A stretch of DNA of 64,000 bases from Fundidesulfovibrio magnetotacticus (GCF_013019105.1 NZ_BLTE01000014.1:1-64000), one strand, 5' to 3'; positions 18,199-30,633 are shown, counted from the first letter of the stretch. The notes: generated by a model not told the origin, from the letters alone. Translations and numbers: made by a program.

Positions 18199-18407
18199 GT
18201 CGTTCGTCCGGCCTCCCGGCCTTGGTTCGAGGCGTGCGGTGCGGTGGACCAGGGCGCGGCGCGCGGACGTTCGGCCCGGGGCGCGGGGAGTGCCGCATGG
18301 GCGTTCGGCCCAGGGCGCGCGCCGTGAAGCGGGTGATGCGCGCCGTGGGCTGTGGGTCGCCGGGCGCTCGGGATCGTTGCGATCGCCCGTCCCCGTCAAA
18401 AAGGAAA

Positions 18408-18437
18408 CCCCGGAAGCGGATGCATCCACTTCCGGGG
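18408..18437 (-). terminator. Terminator of the small secreted protein gene
   Basis: CCCCGGAAG and CTTCCGGGG arms enclose a second palindrome (GGATGCATCC), making a long hairpin. On the minus strand it is followed by TTTCCTTTTT, a good T-run, about 60 bp after the stop at 18497. Confidence 0.75.
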
Positions 18438-18496
18438 CTCGATTCCTTCGCGGAGGCATCCGGAGCGCCCCCGCGAATCCGATGGAAAAAACAGGA

Positions 18497-18733
18497 CTAC
18501 TTCTTGCCTTTCTTGGCCTTGGGGGCGTCCTTGGCGGGTCCGGGGTAGTTCATGACCAGGCCGCCCTTCTTGAGGCATTCGTCGATGGAGGCGGTCATCA
18601 CTTTGGTGTCGCCCATGGAGCATTCCCACTTCTTGGGGGCTTCTTTTTTGGGGGCTTTAGCCTTGGCGGCGAAAGCGGCGCCAGCGGAAAGGGACATGGC
18701 GAAAACCAGGCCGACAACGAGCAGCTTTTTCAT
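18497..18733 (-). CDS. Small secreted lysine-rich protein
   Basis: A 78-residue precursor: signal peptide MKKLLVVGLVFAMSLSAGA ending AFA, then a mature peptide of about 56 residues that is Lys-rich at both ends (AKAKAPKKEAPKKWEC, AKDAPKAKKGKK). The core is WECSMGDTKVMTASIDECLKKGG with two cysteines 16 residues apart, which could form a disulfide. The ATG at 18733 follows AAAGGAG; a frame starting at 18757 begins inside the leader. It has its own promoter and terminator, so it is a monocistronic gene. I do not recognise the family; a small periplasmic protein is likely. Confidence 0.75.
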   Translation of the reverse strand: MKKLLVVGLVFAMSLSAGAAFAAKAKAPKKEAPKKWECSMGDTKVMTASIDECLKKGGLVMNYPGPAKDAPKAKKGKK

Positions 18734-18766
18734 GGCAGACGGCTCCTTTAGGAACAATTTTCCGGC

Positions 18767-18795
18767 ATGTTAGCCAAGCGACTGCACTCGGGCAA
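18767..18795 (-). promoter_or_regulatory. Sigma-70-like promoter of the small secreted protein gene
   Basis: On the minus strand TTGCCC (18790-18795), a 17-bp spacer and TAACAT (18767-18772). This predicts a leader of roughly 25 bases before the ATG at 18733. Both hexamers match consensus in four of six positions. Confidence 0.5.
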
Positions 18796-18831
18796 GTGGT
18801 TTCATGAATTAATTTCCATGTTACAAATCGG

Positions 18832-20283
18832 TCATGGATTCCCACTGTTTCCAGGCATGCCCTCGGCGTCCCAGCCGCCCCCCAGGGCCTTGTAGAGGGC
18901 GATAAGGCCCGCAATCTCCGCCGCGCGGCATTTGACGAGGCTCTCGCTGGCCTCCAGTAGGGCCTTCTCCCCCGTGAGCACGTCCAGGAAGCTGGTGAGT
19001 CCCTTGCGGTAGCGCTCCCGCGCCAGCTCCAGGGCGTCTGCGGCGGCCGTCCGGGCGCGGAGCAGGTCCGCCTTACGCCTGTTCTCGGCATGCACGGTCG
19101 TGAGGGCGTTCTCCACCTCCTCCAGGGCCGTGTGGTAGGCCTGCCGGTAGGCCGCCAGGGACTCCTCCCAGGCCGCGCGCCGGGCGCGCACCTGGGCGCG
19201 GGCCTTGCCCCCGTCCAGCACGGGGGCGGCCAGGGCCGGGAGCACGCTCCAATACCAGTTGGCCAGCCCCAGAAAGCGCGAGAGCACGTTGCCCTGCACG
19301 CCAAGGCCCATGGTCAGGTCGATGGAAGGGTATTGGGCGGCGGCCGCCACGCCGATGCGCGCGCTGGCGGCCGCCACGCGGCGTTCGGCCCGGCGCAGGT
19401 CCGGGCGGCGCTCCAGGAGCTGCGAGGGCAGGCCCGGGGCGTAGGATCCGCCCGGGTCTGGGAGCGGGGCGGCAGGGGACAGGCGCTCCAGCAGCGCCCC
19501 CGGCGCCTGGCCGCAAAGCACGGACAGACGGTGCACGCTCTGGCGGGCCTGGGCCTCCAGGGAGGGGATTTCGGCGTCGGCCGAGGCCTGTTGGGTTTCG
19601 GCCTGGGACACGTCCAGGTGGCTGGAGAGGCCCACCCGGAAACGCTCCCGGGTGATGTCGGCGTTGTCGCGGCGCGAGCGGGCGGCCTGGCGGGCCACCT
19701 CGAGGCGGGCCTGGGCCGAGCGCAGGGAGACGTATCCCGTGGCCACGTCGGCCAGGAGCGCCAGCGTCACGGCGCGGGCGTCCTCCTCGGAGGCCTGGGC
19801 GTCCGCCCGGGCGGCTTCCTCGGCGCGGCGCAGGCCGCCGAAGAGGTCCAGCTCCCAGGAGGCCGTGAACCCGGCCGTGTAGACCGTGGAGGCGGCCAGG
19901 TCCGGCGTGCCCTGGACGGCCTGGGCGTCGGTGGCGGCCGGGTCCGAGAAGCTGGACGCGGAGGACGTGCCCAGGGAGAGCCCCGGGAGCCTCGCGGCCC
20001 GCGCCTGGTCCGTGACGGCCCGGGCCTGGGCCACGCGGGCCTTGGCCTGGGCCGTGTCCGGGCTTTGGGCCAAGGCCTCGGCCATGAGCTGGTCCAGGAG
20101 CGGGTCGTTGAAGCGCTTCCACCAGGCGGCCTGCTCCAGCCCGTCCAGGGGGGCGTCCGGCGTCTGGCGCGGCGCGCTGAAACGCTCCGGGGAGTCCAGG
20201 CGGGGCCGCACGTGGTCTGGCCCGGCGCTCACGCAGCCCTGCAGGAGCGACGCCGCGAGGAGCAGGGCGAGGGCGCGCCTCAC
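18832..20283 (-). CDS. Outer-membrane efflux factor, NodT/OprM-type lipoprotein
   Basis: A 483-residue TolC-family protein. The leader ends in the lipobox LLQGC, so it is lipidated on Cys16. Two OEP repeats follow, with the family signatures WWKRFNDPLLDQLMAEAL, long coiled regions rich in Ala/Arg/Glu, and RRPDLRRAERRVAAASARIG. It forms the trimeric outer-membrane exit duct of a tripartite pump. The GTG start at 20283 overlaps the stop of the membrane-fusion gene (GTGA), so it is the last gene of the permease-ATPase-fusion-OMF operon. Confidence 0.9.
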   Translation of the reverse strand: MRRALALLLAASLLQGCVSAGPDHVRPRLDSPERFSAPRQTPDAPLDGLEQAAWWKRFNDPLLDQLMAEALAQSPDTAQAKARVAQARAVTDQARAARLPGLSLGTSSASSFSDPAATDAQAVQGTPDLAASTVYTAGFTASWELDLFGGLRRAEEAARADAQASEEDARAVTLALLADVATGYVSLRSAQARLEVARQAARSRRDNADITRERFRVGLSSHLDVSQAETQQASADAEIPSLEAQARQSVHRLSVLCGQAPGALLERLSPAAPLPDPGGSYAPGLPSQLLERRPDLRRAERRVAAASARIGVAAAAQYPSIDLTMGLGVQGNVLSRFLGLANWYWSVLPALAAPVLDGGKARAQVRARRAAWEESLAAYRQAYHTALEEVENALTTVHAENRRKADLLRARTAAADALELARERYRKGLTSFLDVLTGEKALLEASESLVKCRAAEIAGLIALYKALGGGWDAEGMPGNSGNP

Positions 20284-21242
20284 GAGCCATCCCCCCCTGC
20301 CTGGGCCGCCGCGCGGTCCTCGATGAACACGTCCACCTGCTGGCCCACGTAGCAGGGCAGCTGGGCCGGGTCCACGCTGTAGACCGCCTGGAGCACGCGG
20401 GTGTCAACGCGTTCGGTGCTGCTTCCGGTGAGCGAGGTCTTGGCCGTGAGGCAGGGCTCCAGATACTCGAAGCGCAGCTCGGCCCGGCGGTCGCGGTTGC
20501 CGCGCAGGGCGGCCACGCCGCGCGCTCCGGCGGCGAAGCGCCAGGCGTCGTTTTCGTCGAGGTCCACGCGCACGTGCAGGCGCGAGAGGTCGCCCAGGAG
20601 CATGAGCGGCGTGGAGAGGCTCCCCGTGGCCGCGAACTCTCCGGGGCGAACGTTCACCTGGAGCACCTCCCCGGTGATGGGGGCGCGCACGGTCAGGCGT
20701 TCCAGGGCGGTGGCCGCCGCCGCTACCGCCGCATCGGCGGCCGCGACCGCCGCCTGGGCGCTCTCCAGCCTGGCCTTGGCCAGGGCCAGGGCGTTGCGGC
20801 GTTTCTCCACCTCGTCGGAGCTCACGGCCCGGCGGTCGCGCACGCCGGAGACCATGGAGAACTGCGCGCGGTAGTCGTCCAGGGATGCCTTGGCCTCACC
20901 CAGGGCGGCCCGGGCCTTTTCCAGGTCGGCCCGCTTCACGGCCAGCTCGGCCCGGGCCTCGCGGGGGTCGATCTCGAAGAGCGTCCGGCCCGCCTCCACT
21001 TTGTCGCCCACGCGCACGGCCACCCGGGAGACCACCCCCGGCACGTGCGCGCCCACGGCGATGTTCCGGGATGCGGCCTCCACCAGCCCGGCCCCGCCGA
21101 TGTAGGCCTCGAAGGGCGCGCGGGGGGGGAGGGCGGCGGGGCGCGCCTCCTGGCGGGGGGCCTGGCCGCGCAGGGCCGTGGTAACGGCCAGCAGCAGGCC
21201 CGCCAGGGCCAGGGCCGGGAGCAGCAGGGCGCGGGGTTTCAT
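20280..21242 (-). CDS. DevB/HlyD-type membrane fusion protein
   Basis: A 320-residue periplasmic adaptor. An N-terminal membrane anchor (PALALAGLLLAVTTAL) is followed by a lipoyl half-motif (VGAHVPGVVSRVAVRVGDKV), an alpha-helical hairpin of about 100 residues (ALAKARLESAQAAVAAADAA), the second lipoyl half (LTVRAPITGEVLQVNVRPGE) and a beta-barrel domain. It links the inner-membrane ABC unit to the outer-membrane factor. The ATG at 21242 overlaps the ATPase stop (ATGA). Gene order and the permease type make it DevB-like rather than RND-pump-associated. Confidence 0.85.
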   Translation of the reverse strand: MKPRALLLPALALAGLLLAVTTALRGQAPRQEARPAALPPRAPFEAYIGGAGLVEAASRNIAVGAHVPGVVSRVAVRVGDKVEAGRTLFEIDPREARAELAVKRADLEKARAALGEAKASLDDYRAQFSMVSGVRDRRAVSSDEVEKRRNALALAKARLESAQAAVAAADAAVAAAATALERLTVRAPITGEVLQVNVRPGEFAATGSLSTPLMLLGDLSRLHVRVDLDENDAWRFAAGARGVAALRGNRDRRAELRFEYLEPCLTAKTSLTGSSTERVDTRVLQAVYSVDPAQLPCYVGQQVDVFIEDRAAAQAGGDGS

Positions 21243-21970
21243 GGGGTGACTCCTTGTGCGGACGCGGGAACCTCCACGCGCAGGATGCGCCCGTCGTCCA
21301 TGTGGGCCATGCGGTCGGCGTAGCCGAACACGCGCGGGTCGTGGGTTACGATGACGAGCGAACAACCGCCGCCCGTGGCGAGGTTCTTGAGCAGCTCCAT
21401 CACGGACTGGCCCGCGGCGTGGTCCAAGGCGCTGGTGGGCTCGTCGCAGACCACCAGCCCGGGGGAGTGGACCAGGGCGCGGGCTATGGCCACGCGCTGC
21501 TGCTGCCCGCCCGAGAGGTCTCGGGGGCTTCGGGCGTCGAGCCCGGCCAGGCCCACGGACTCCAGCATGCGGCAGGCCTCCTGCAGGGCACGCACGCGGG
21601 GGACACCGGCGATGAGCAGGGGCAGGCCGACGTTCTCGGCCACGCTCAAGGCCGGAAGCAGGTTGAAGGCCTGGAACACGAAGCCGATGTTGCGCCCCCG
21701 GAAGGCGGTGCGCTCGCGGGGCGAGAGGGCGGCAAGGTCCTGCCCCAGCAGCTGGCAGGCCCCTTCGTCCTGGTTGAGGATGCCGGCCATCACGGAAATG
21801 AGGGTGGTTTTGCCGCATCCGGAAGGCCCCACCAGCATGAAAAGCTCGCCCCGGCGCACGTCCAGGTCCACGCCGCGCAGGGCCTGTGCGCGGGCCGCGC
21901 CCTCGCCGTAGGATTTGACCAGCCCCCGGCAGCGCACGGCGGCCTGGGCGTCCGTCATCGCGCCGCTCAC
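21239..21970 (-). CDS. ABC transporter ATP-binding protein, DevA/LolD-like
   Basis: A 243-residue ATPase with Walker A GPSGCGKTT, Q-loop FQAFNLLPALS, signature LSGGQQQR, Walker B LVVCDEPTSALD and H-loop VTHD. Sequence and context place it with the LolD/MacB/DevA group, which powers mechanotransmission-type export rather than substrate passage through the membrane pore. The ATG at 21970 overlaps the permease stop (ATGA); MTDAQ at 21958 is a possible alternative start. Confidence 0.9.
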   Translation of the reverse strand: MSGAMTDAQAAVRCRGLVKSYGEGAARAQALRGVDLDVRRGELFMLVGPSGCGKTTLISVMAGILNQDEGACQLLGQDLAALSPRERTAFRGRNIGFVFQAFNLLPALSVAENVGLPLLIAGVPRVRALQEACRMLESVGLAGLDARSPRDLSGGQQQRVAIARALVHSPGLVVCDEPTSALDHAAGQSVMELLKNLATGGGCSLVIVTHDPRVFGYADRMAHMDDGRILRVEVPASAQGVTP

Positions 21971-23124
21971 GGCTTGAAAACCGCGCCCGGCTCAAGCCTG
22001 CGCACCTTGCGGATGCTGACCAGGGCCGCCAGGCACACGATCAGCAGCACCGCCGCGCCGCTGCCCGCCAGGATGTGCCAGGTGATCTTGGGCTGCGGCC
22101 CCATGCCCCCGGCGGCCGCCGCCACCTGGAGCACGCTTGCCCCCGCGCCCAGGCCGAAGCCCACGAAGCCCGCCAAGAGCGCCTGGACCAGGATCATGCC
22201 CGTCAGTGCCGCATCCGAAGCGCCCATGGCCTTGAGCACGCCGAAGTGGCGCAGGTTGTCCAGGGTGAAGTTGTAGAACACCTGCCCCGTGACGGCCGCG
22301 CCTACCGCGAAGCCGATGAGCACCACGAAGCCCAGGTTCATGAGCATGTTGGTGTGCTTGAGGATGTGCTCCAGGGAGACCTCCTTGAATTCCTCGGAGG
22401 AATAGGCCTTGAGCCCGGTTTCTCGCTCGATGCGCCGGGCCACGGCCTCGGGCGCTTCGCCCAGGCGGGCCTTGGCCAGCACGAAGGAGAGGAGCTTGCG
22501 TTCGCTCACGGCGTAGGTCTTGGCGCGGGTGTAGGTGGTGAAGAGCACGGGCTGGGACATGAAACTCGGCGTGGAGCGGGCCACACCCACCACCACGGCC
22601 CGGCGCTCGTTGAGCTCCAGCACGTCGCCCACGCCCAGGGGTCGCGTCCCGCCTTGCGGCAGGCGCACGGCGAGGCGGCCCTTGGCCCCGGCCTCGTCCA
22701 CCACCACGGCGTCTGGGATGCGCAGGTCTTCCAGGCGGCCCTGGACCATTCCCGGAGGCCCGCCGATGAGCGTGGCGTCGTCGAGTCCTTTGAGCTGCGC
22801 CTGGGTGGTCTCGCCGTCTTCCAGGCGCACCTTCTGGCCGCCCCGGAAAAAGGGAACGGCCCAGTCCACGCCGCGCACGCCGCGCACCCGGTGGAGCTGG
22901 GTGTCCCGCAGGGCGCGGTTCTCCTCGGCGGAGCGCACGGAGGGGTCCATGACCCAGATGTCGGGCAGGCCGATGTCCGTGATGGCCCCGGTGGTCTGGG
23001 CCAGCATGTCGGCCAGCATGGCGGGCTGCTGGATCATGATCACCGAGGACAGGGCGATGGCGGTGACAATGCCCAGGTATTTGGCCTTGTCTCCGAGAAG
23101 CATGGTGAGGGCGATGCGCAGCAT
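21967..23124 (-). CDS. ABC transporter permease, DevC/MacB-like
   Basis: A 385-residue permease with one N-terminal TM helix (YLGIVTAIALSSVIMI), a periplasmic domain of about 220 residues (MacB_PCD-like) and three C-terminal TM helices (LGFVVLIGFAVGAAVTG, ILVQALLAGFVGFGLGA, GSGAAVLLIVCLAALVS), the FtsX/MacB fold. DevC-type units export glycolipids, siderophores or drugs directly from the periplasm. I place the start at MLRIALTML (23124); an upstream in-frame ATG at 23196 gives a Pro/Arg-rich extension and is unlikely. The Shine-Dalgarno site is weak. It is the first gene of the four-gene exporter operon. Confidence 0.85.
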   Translation of the reverse strand: MLRIALTMLLGDKAKYLGIVTAIALSSVIMIQQPAMLADMLAQTTGAITDIGLPDIWVMDPSVRSAEENRALRDTQLHRVRGVRGVDWAVPFFRGGQKVRLEDGETTQAQLKGLDDATLIGGPPGMVQGRLEDLRIPDAVVVDEAGAKGRLAVRLPQGGTRPLGVGDVLELNERRAVVVGVARSTPSFMSQPVLFTTYTRAKTYAVSERKLLSFVLAKARLGEAPEAVARRIERETGLKAYSSEEFKEVSLEHILKHTNMLMNLGFVVLIGFAVGAAVTGQVFYNFTLDNLRHFGVLKAMGASDAALTGMILVQALLAGFVGFGLGAGASVLQVAAAAGGMGPQPKITWHILAGSGAAVLLIVCLAALVSIRKVRRLEPGAVFKP

Positions 23125-23536
23125 GGGGAGGTCCGGGTGAGCCTGGTCGGGCGGATGTCCGGCGACGGACGCGGGGGAACGTCCGGTGCGGCACACAGGG
23201 TAGAGGCCCCGGGAGGGTGGCGGGTTACGCGGCGCGGAGAAAAAGTTAGGGGACGAAGGATATGGCGGCGAAGCAAAAGGCCGTGAAGGGCAAGGCCAGC
23301 CGGGAGAACGGCTGAAGATGGGAACTCCGGCACAAACCGGCAGTGGCGGAGACGGATGCGGATGCGTGGCGCTTCAACCGGAAGCGGGGGGAGATTTCTC
23401 TCCCCCCGCACGGTTGGGCCAGCCGGCAGGGTTGGGCAGCGTGGTGAGGCTCGCGGCTCTAGGGCGGGGTGTGGTGGGGCGATGCCGCGAGGGGTGGCTG
23501 CCAGCCGGCCCGAGGGCCGTCATTTGGGATGTCTCC

Positions 23537-23566
23537 CTTATAACAATTATGGGAAACGTTTGTCAA
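23537..23566 (-). promoter_or_regulatory. Sigma-70 promoter of the DevCAB-OMF exporter operon
   Basis: The minus strand has a perfect TTGACA (23561-23566), an 18-bp spacer and TATAAG (23537-23542); TTATAA at a 17-bp spacing is an equally good reading. It is directed at the permease gene and sits in the only AT-rich patch of the area. Confidence 0.6.
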
Positions 23567-23574
23567 TTTGTAAA

Positions 23575-23607
23575 GCCCCCGGGCGCGAATTTCTTCGGCC
23601 CGGGGGC
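23575..23607 (-). terminator. Rho-independent terminator of the por operon
   Basis: GCCCCCGGGC (23575-23584) and GCCCGGGGGC (23598-23607) form a strong stem. On the minus strand it is followed by TTTACAAATT. It lies just after the pyruvate oxidoreductase stop and immediately before the exporter promoter. Confidence 0.75.
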
Positions 23608-23618
23608 GCGTTTACGGG

Positions 23619-27287
<3,669 letters not shown>

Positions 27288-28355
27288 TTAGAGCCCGAGA
27301 CCCTTCTTGACGGCGGCCACGTCCACGTGGGCCGCCACCAGCTGGGATGCCTGTTGGTATTTGCCGGGGTCGCGCAGCTTGTGTCTGGCGATGAGCGACT
27401 CCATGCGTTTCGCCACGGAATAGGTGTCGTCCCGAACGACCATGATGGGCACTTCCGCATGTTCGGCGCGCGCCAGGATGATGTCGTTGGGGTAGAGGTT
27501 GCCGGTGAGGATCAGGCAGGCGGGGCGTCCCTCGATGGCCACCAGTTGGAGGTCCGAGCGGTCGCCGCCCAGGATCACCGCCGCCTTGGGGTGCTTGCGG
27601 AAGTGGGTGAGGAAGTTCTCCACCTGCATGGCTCCGATGATGAAGCTCTCCGCCGAGTCCTGGGCCTTGGCCGCGCCGGAGATGATGGTGGCCCCCAGGC
27701 GCTGGGCCAGGGACTCCACCGTGACGGAGTTGAGCAGCCTGTCGTGGGGGATGACGCCCAGCACCTTCACGCCGCGCCTGGCCAAAAACGGGGCCAGCAC
27801 GGAGCTCACCTCCTCCATGTAATGCCCGGGCACGTCGGAGAGCACGCAGCCGATCATCCTGTCGCCCAGGCGCTCCTTGATGGAGAGCAGGATGTCGTAG
27901 TTGAGCTCGAAGGCGCAGCGGTCCACGATGAGCACGGGCAGGTCCAGGGCCTGGGCCACGGTGGGGCCGTCCAGGCAGGCGTAGAGCCCAGAGGTGAGGA
28001 AGCCGCCGGAGCCGCCCACCAGGGTGACGTCCTTGCCGGAGGAGACCTTCTTGTAGGCTGCGGCGATGGTTTTGGTCCTGTCCTGGCAGGGGGCCTGGGA
28101 GAAGGCCTTGTGCATGAAGTCCTGGGTGACGAGCACGGGCGTGGCCAGCTCGGGGGCGGTGTCCAGGCCCAGGGCCTGGCAGACGGCCCTGGCGTCCAGG
28201 TCGCCCCAGGCGTCGCCGATCTTGGCGGCCTGCGCCCCCACGGGCTTGAAGTAGCCCACGGAGTGGCCCTCCCTGCGCAGGGTGAGCCCCAGGCCCAGGC
28301 AGAGGGTGTTCTTGCCCGAGTAGGGGGCGGTGGAGCCGATGTAGAGTCCTGGCAT
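27288..28355 (-). CDS. Phosphotransacetylase-like P-loop/DRTGG protein without catalytic domain
   Basis: A 355-residue protein matching only the regulatory N-terminal half of long phosphate acetyltransferases: a dethiobiotin-synthetase-like P-loop domain (YIGSTAPYSGKNTLCLGLG, about 1-210) and a DRTGG domain (IISGAAKAQDSAESFIIGAM, about 215-330). The PTA_PTB acetyl-transfer domain is absent. Standalone copies occur in archaea and sulfate reducers beside acetate-energy genes; a nucleotide or metabolite-sensing regulatory role is inferred. It lies 18 bp after the acetyl-CoA synthetase and 36 bp before por, so it is the middle gene of the operon and may tune the flow from pyruvate to acetate. Confidence 0.85.
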   Translation of the reverse strand: MPGLYIGSTAPYSGKNTLCLGLGLTLRREGHSVGYFKPVGAQAAKIGDAWGDLDARAVCQALGLDTAPELATPVLVTQDFMHKAFSQAPCQDRTKTIAAAYKKVSSGKDVTLVGGSGGFLTSGLYACLDGPTVAQALDLPVLIVDRCAFELNYDILLSIKERLGDRMIGCVLSDVPGHYMEEVSSVLAPFLARRGVKVLGVIPHDRLLNSVTVESLAQRLGATIISGAAKAQDSAESFIIGAMQVENFLTHFRKHPKAAVILGGDRSDLQLVAIEGRPACLILTGNLYPNDIILARAEHAEVPIMVVRDDTYSVAKRMESLIARHKLRDPGKYQQASQLVAAHVDVAAVKKGLGL

Positions 28356-28373
28356 GGCGGTCGCTCTCCTTGT

Positions 28374-30470
28374 CTAGCGCGGCAGCAGCATGAGGCGTGC
28401 GTCCGCGATGACGGCGCGCTCGTTGTTCACGAGGACGGGGCTTAGATCGGCCTCGTAGATTTCGGGGAAGTCCAGGGCCAGCTGGGAGAGGCGGATGGCC
28501 AGGTCCTCCAGGGCCTCGATGTTGGCGGGGGGCTCGCCGCGCACGCCCGTGAGGAGCATGTAGGCGTCGATCTCGCGCACCAGCTGGCGGGCGTCGCCCA
28601 TGGAGATGGGGGCCAGGCGGTGGGACACGTCGCCCAGCACGTCCACGTAGACCCCGGCCAGGCCGAAATGCAGAAGGGGGCCGAAGTTGTCGTCGCGCTT
28701 GAAGCCCATGACCACTTCCTTCATCCCGGCGGGGGCCTGCTCCTGGATGATGCACCCCGAGACGTGGGCGTCGGGCCTGAGCACCTTCACGTGGCCGGTG
28801 ATTTCCAGGAAGGCGGCCTTGAGTTCCTCGGGGGTGCGCACGTTCAGGGCCACGGCCCCTGCGTCGGCCTTGTGGGCGATCTGGGGGGAGGCCACCTTGC
28901 AGACCACGGGGTAGCCGAGCTTGGCGGCGGCGGCCAGGGCCTCGTCGGAGGTGCGCGCCAGGCGGGCGCGGGCCACGGGGAGGTCGTAAGCCTTGAGGAC
29001 GGCCTGGGCGCCCTCGGTGGGGATGTCGGTCATGCCCAGGGCGCGGGCCTCCTTGATGGCCTTGCGCACGAGGTCCTTGCGGCCTTCCACGCTGGCCATC
29101 ACGGGCGAGGGGCGCGAGCGGCGCACGCCGTGGCGGTACATGGCCTCCAGGCAGGTGACGGCCTGCTCTGGGAAGGGGTAGCAGGGGAAGCCCGATTCCT
29201 TGAGCAGGCGCGCGCCGTCCTCCATGAGGGCCTTGCCCATGAAGCAGCAGAGCACGGGCTTGTGGGAGCCGGTGGCCGCCCGGACCACGGCCTGGGCCAT
29301 GGCCCGGGGGTCGGTGAAGGCGGTGGGGGCCACCAGCACCAGCACGGAGTCGGCCATGGGGTCGTCCAGGACCACGGAGAGGGTGCGTTCCAGGCGCTCG
29401 GGGTCGGCCGAGGCCATCATGTCCACGGGGTTGTACACGCTGGCGGCGGCTGGGAGGTCCGCCTTCAGGGTGTCCACGGTCTGGGGCGTGAGGGCCGCCA
29501 TGGACAAGAGCGAACGGCCCACGGCGTCGGCGGCCAGGATGGCCGGGCCGCCGGCGTTGGTGACCACGGCGAGGCGCGGTCCTTGAGGCAACGGCTGGCA
29601 GGAAAAGGCCTGGGCCAGGTCGAACATTTCGGAGACGGTGTGGGCGCGCAGGATGCCGGTCTGGCGGAAGGCCGCCTCGTAGGCCGGATCGGAGCCGGTG
29701 ATGGACCCGGTGTGGGCCGAGGCGGCCTTGGCCCCGGCGGGGGTGGAGCCGCCCTTGAGCATGATCACGGGCTTGTCGCGCGAAATTTTGCGGGCCATGC
29801 GCAGGAAGGCCTCGCCGTGCTCCACGTTCTCCACGTAGCCAAGGACGACCTTGGTCTCGGGGTCCTGGGAGAGGGCGTAGAGCATGTGGGTTTCGTCCAC
29901 CACGGCCTTGTTGCCCAGGCTCACGAACTTGGAGATGCCGATGGATTCCCCGATGGCCCAGTCCAGGATGGCGGCGCACAGCGCGCCGGACTGGGAGAAG
30001 AAGGCGATGTTGCCCCTGCGGGGGAAGCCCGGCGCGAAAGAGGCGTTGATGCCGTCGGTGGTGGAGAGCACGCCCAGACAGTTGGGGCCGATGAGAGCGA
30101 TGTCGTGGTCGCGGCAGATGCGGGCCACCTCGCCTTCCACCTTGAGGCCCTCGCGGCCGGACTCGCGGTAGCCCGCCGAGACCACCACGGCGCAGCGCAG
30201 GTGGTGTTTGGCCAGGGCCTTGAGCGAGGCGGGCACCTGGTCGCGGGGGACGGCCAGCACGGCCAGGTCCAGCGGGGTGGGCAGGTCGTCGACGGACTTC
30301 ACGGCCGCAAGCCCCAGGACGCTCTCGGCGTTGGGGTTCACGGGGAAGAGTTCGCCCGCATAGCCTGCCTCGATCATGTTCTTGAGGATGGTGTGGCCGA
30401 TCTTGCCCGGGGTCCTGGATGCGCCGATCACGGCCACGTTCTTCGGGCTGAACAGCGCGTCAAGATGCAT
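28374..30470 (-). CDS. acd: Acetate--CoA ligase (ADP-forming), fused alpha-beta
   Basis: A 698-residue single-chain enzyme that turns acetyl-CoA, ADP and phosphate into acetate, CoA and ATP. The CoA-binding domain is at residues 1-130 (FSPKNVAVIGASRTPGKIGH), followed by the succinyl-CoA-ligase-like domains with the phosphorylated histidine in SAHTGSITGSDPAYEAAF and IGPNCLGVLS, and the C-terminal ATP-grasp domain (PVVCKVASPQIAHKADAGAV). Start MHLDALFSP at 30470 follows GGAGAAAAG; a 48-residue upstream extension of the frame is not protein-like. It is the first gene of acd-DRTGG-por and completes substrate-level phosphorylation from pyruvate. A propionyl or broader acyl-CoA specificity cannot be excluded. 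Confidence 0.9.
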   Translation of the reverse strand: MHLDALFSPKNVAVIGASRTPGKIGHTILKNMIEAGYAGELFPVNPNAESVLGLAAVKSVDDLPTPLDLAVLAVPRDQVPASLKALAKHHLRCAVVVSAGYRESGREGLKVEGEVARICRDHDIALIGPNCLGVLSTTDGINASFAPGFPRRGNIAFFSQSGALCAAILDWAIGESIGISKFVSLGNKAVVDETHMLYALSQDPETKVVLGYVENVEHGEAFLRMARKISRDKPVIMLKGGSTPAGAKAASAHTGSITGSDPAYEAAFRQTGILRAHTVSEMFDLAQAFSCQPLPQGPRLAVVTNAGGPAILAADAVGRSLLSMAALTPQTVDTLKADLPAAASVYNPVDMMASADPERLERTLSVVLDDPMADSVLVLVAPTAFTDPRAMAQAVVRAATGSHKPVLCCFMGKALMEDGARLLKESGFPCYPFPEQAVTCLEAMYRHGVRRSRPSPVMASVEGRKDLVRKAIKEARALGMTDIPTEGAQAVLKAYDLPVARARLARTSDEALAAAAKLGYPVVCKVASPQIAHKADAGAVALNVRTPEELKAAFLEITGHVKVLRPDAHVSGCIIQEQAPAGMKEVVMGFKRDDNFGPLLHFGLAGVYVDVLGDVSHRLAPISMGDARQLVREIDAYMLLTGVRGEPPANIEALEDLAIRLSQLALDFPEIYEADLSPVLVNNERAVIADARLMLLPR

Positions 30471-30574
30471 CTTTTCTCCAATCGCCCCAGGCCTCGTCCG
30501 GGGCCGGACCCTGTGAGTGTTAATGGCCTCGGATCTTCCGGAAGACCCGCTTCGTGCCGTCGAAAGTATGCGGA

Positions 30575-30591
30575 TACAACTTTCGTTCCAG
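30575..30591 (-). promoter_or_regulatory. Sigma-54-like (-24/-12) promoter for acd-DRTGG-por
   Basis: The minus strand reads CTGGAACGAAAGTTGTA, matching the RpoN consensus TGGCACG-N4-TTGCW except for A for C in the -24 box and T for C in TTGC. GG and GT are exactly 10 bases apart as required. Start would be near 30563, about 90 bases before the ATG. Confidence 0.45.
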
Positions 30592-30633
30592 TTGGACCAA
30601 GGCAAGCAAAACAAGTGGTTAGGCTGAATGAAT

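Larger units (their letters stand above)
18054..18496. other. 443-bp convergent intergenic region
   Basis: It lies between the plus-strand lactate operon and the minus-strand small secreted protein. It contains two terminator-like hairpins (18164-18198 and 18408-18437). Open frames here have no ribosome-binding site and shadow-type composition, so I call no gene. Confidence 0.6.
23125..23618. other. Gap between exporter operon and por, with AT-rich patch
   Basis: The 60-bp AT-rich patch (23531-23574) holds a promoter for the exporter; the hairpin beside it ends the por transcript. The remaining part would be a 400-nt leader of the exporter mRNA. No gene or recognised riboswitch fold was seen in that leader. 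Confidence 0.5.

Noticed and set aside
23262-23315. 17-residue basic ORF MAAKQKAVKGKASRENG with a plausible GAAGGAT site
   Set aside because: Too short for support and located in the predicted leader of the exporter operon on the other strand; it could be chance.
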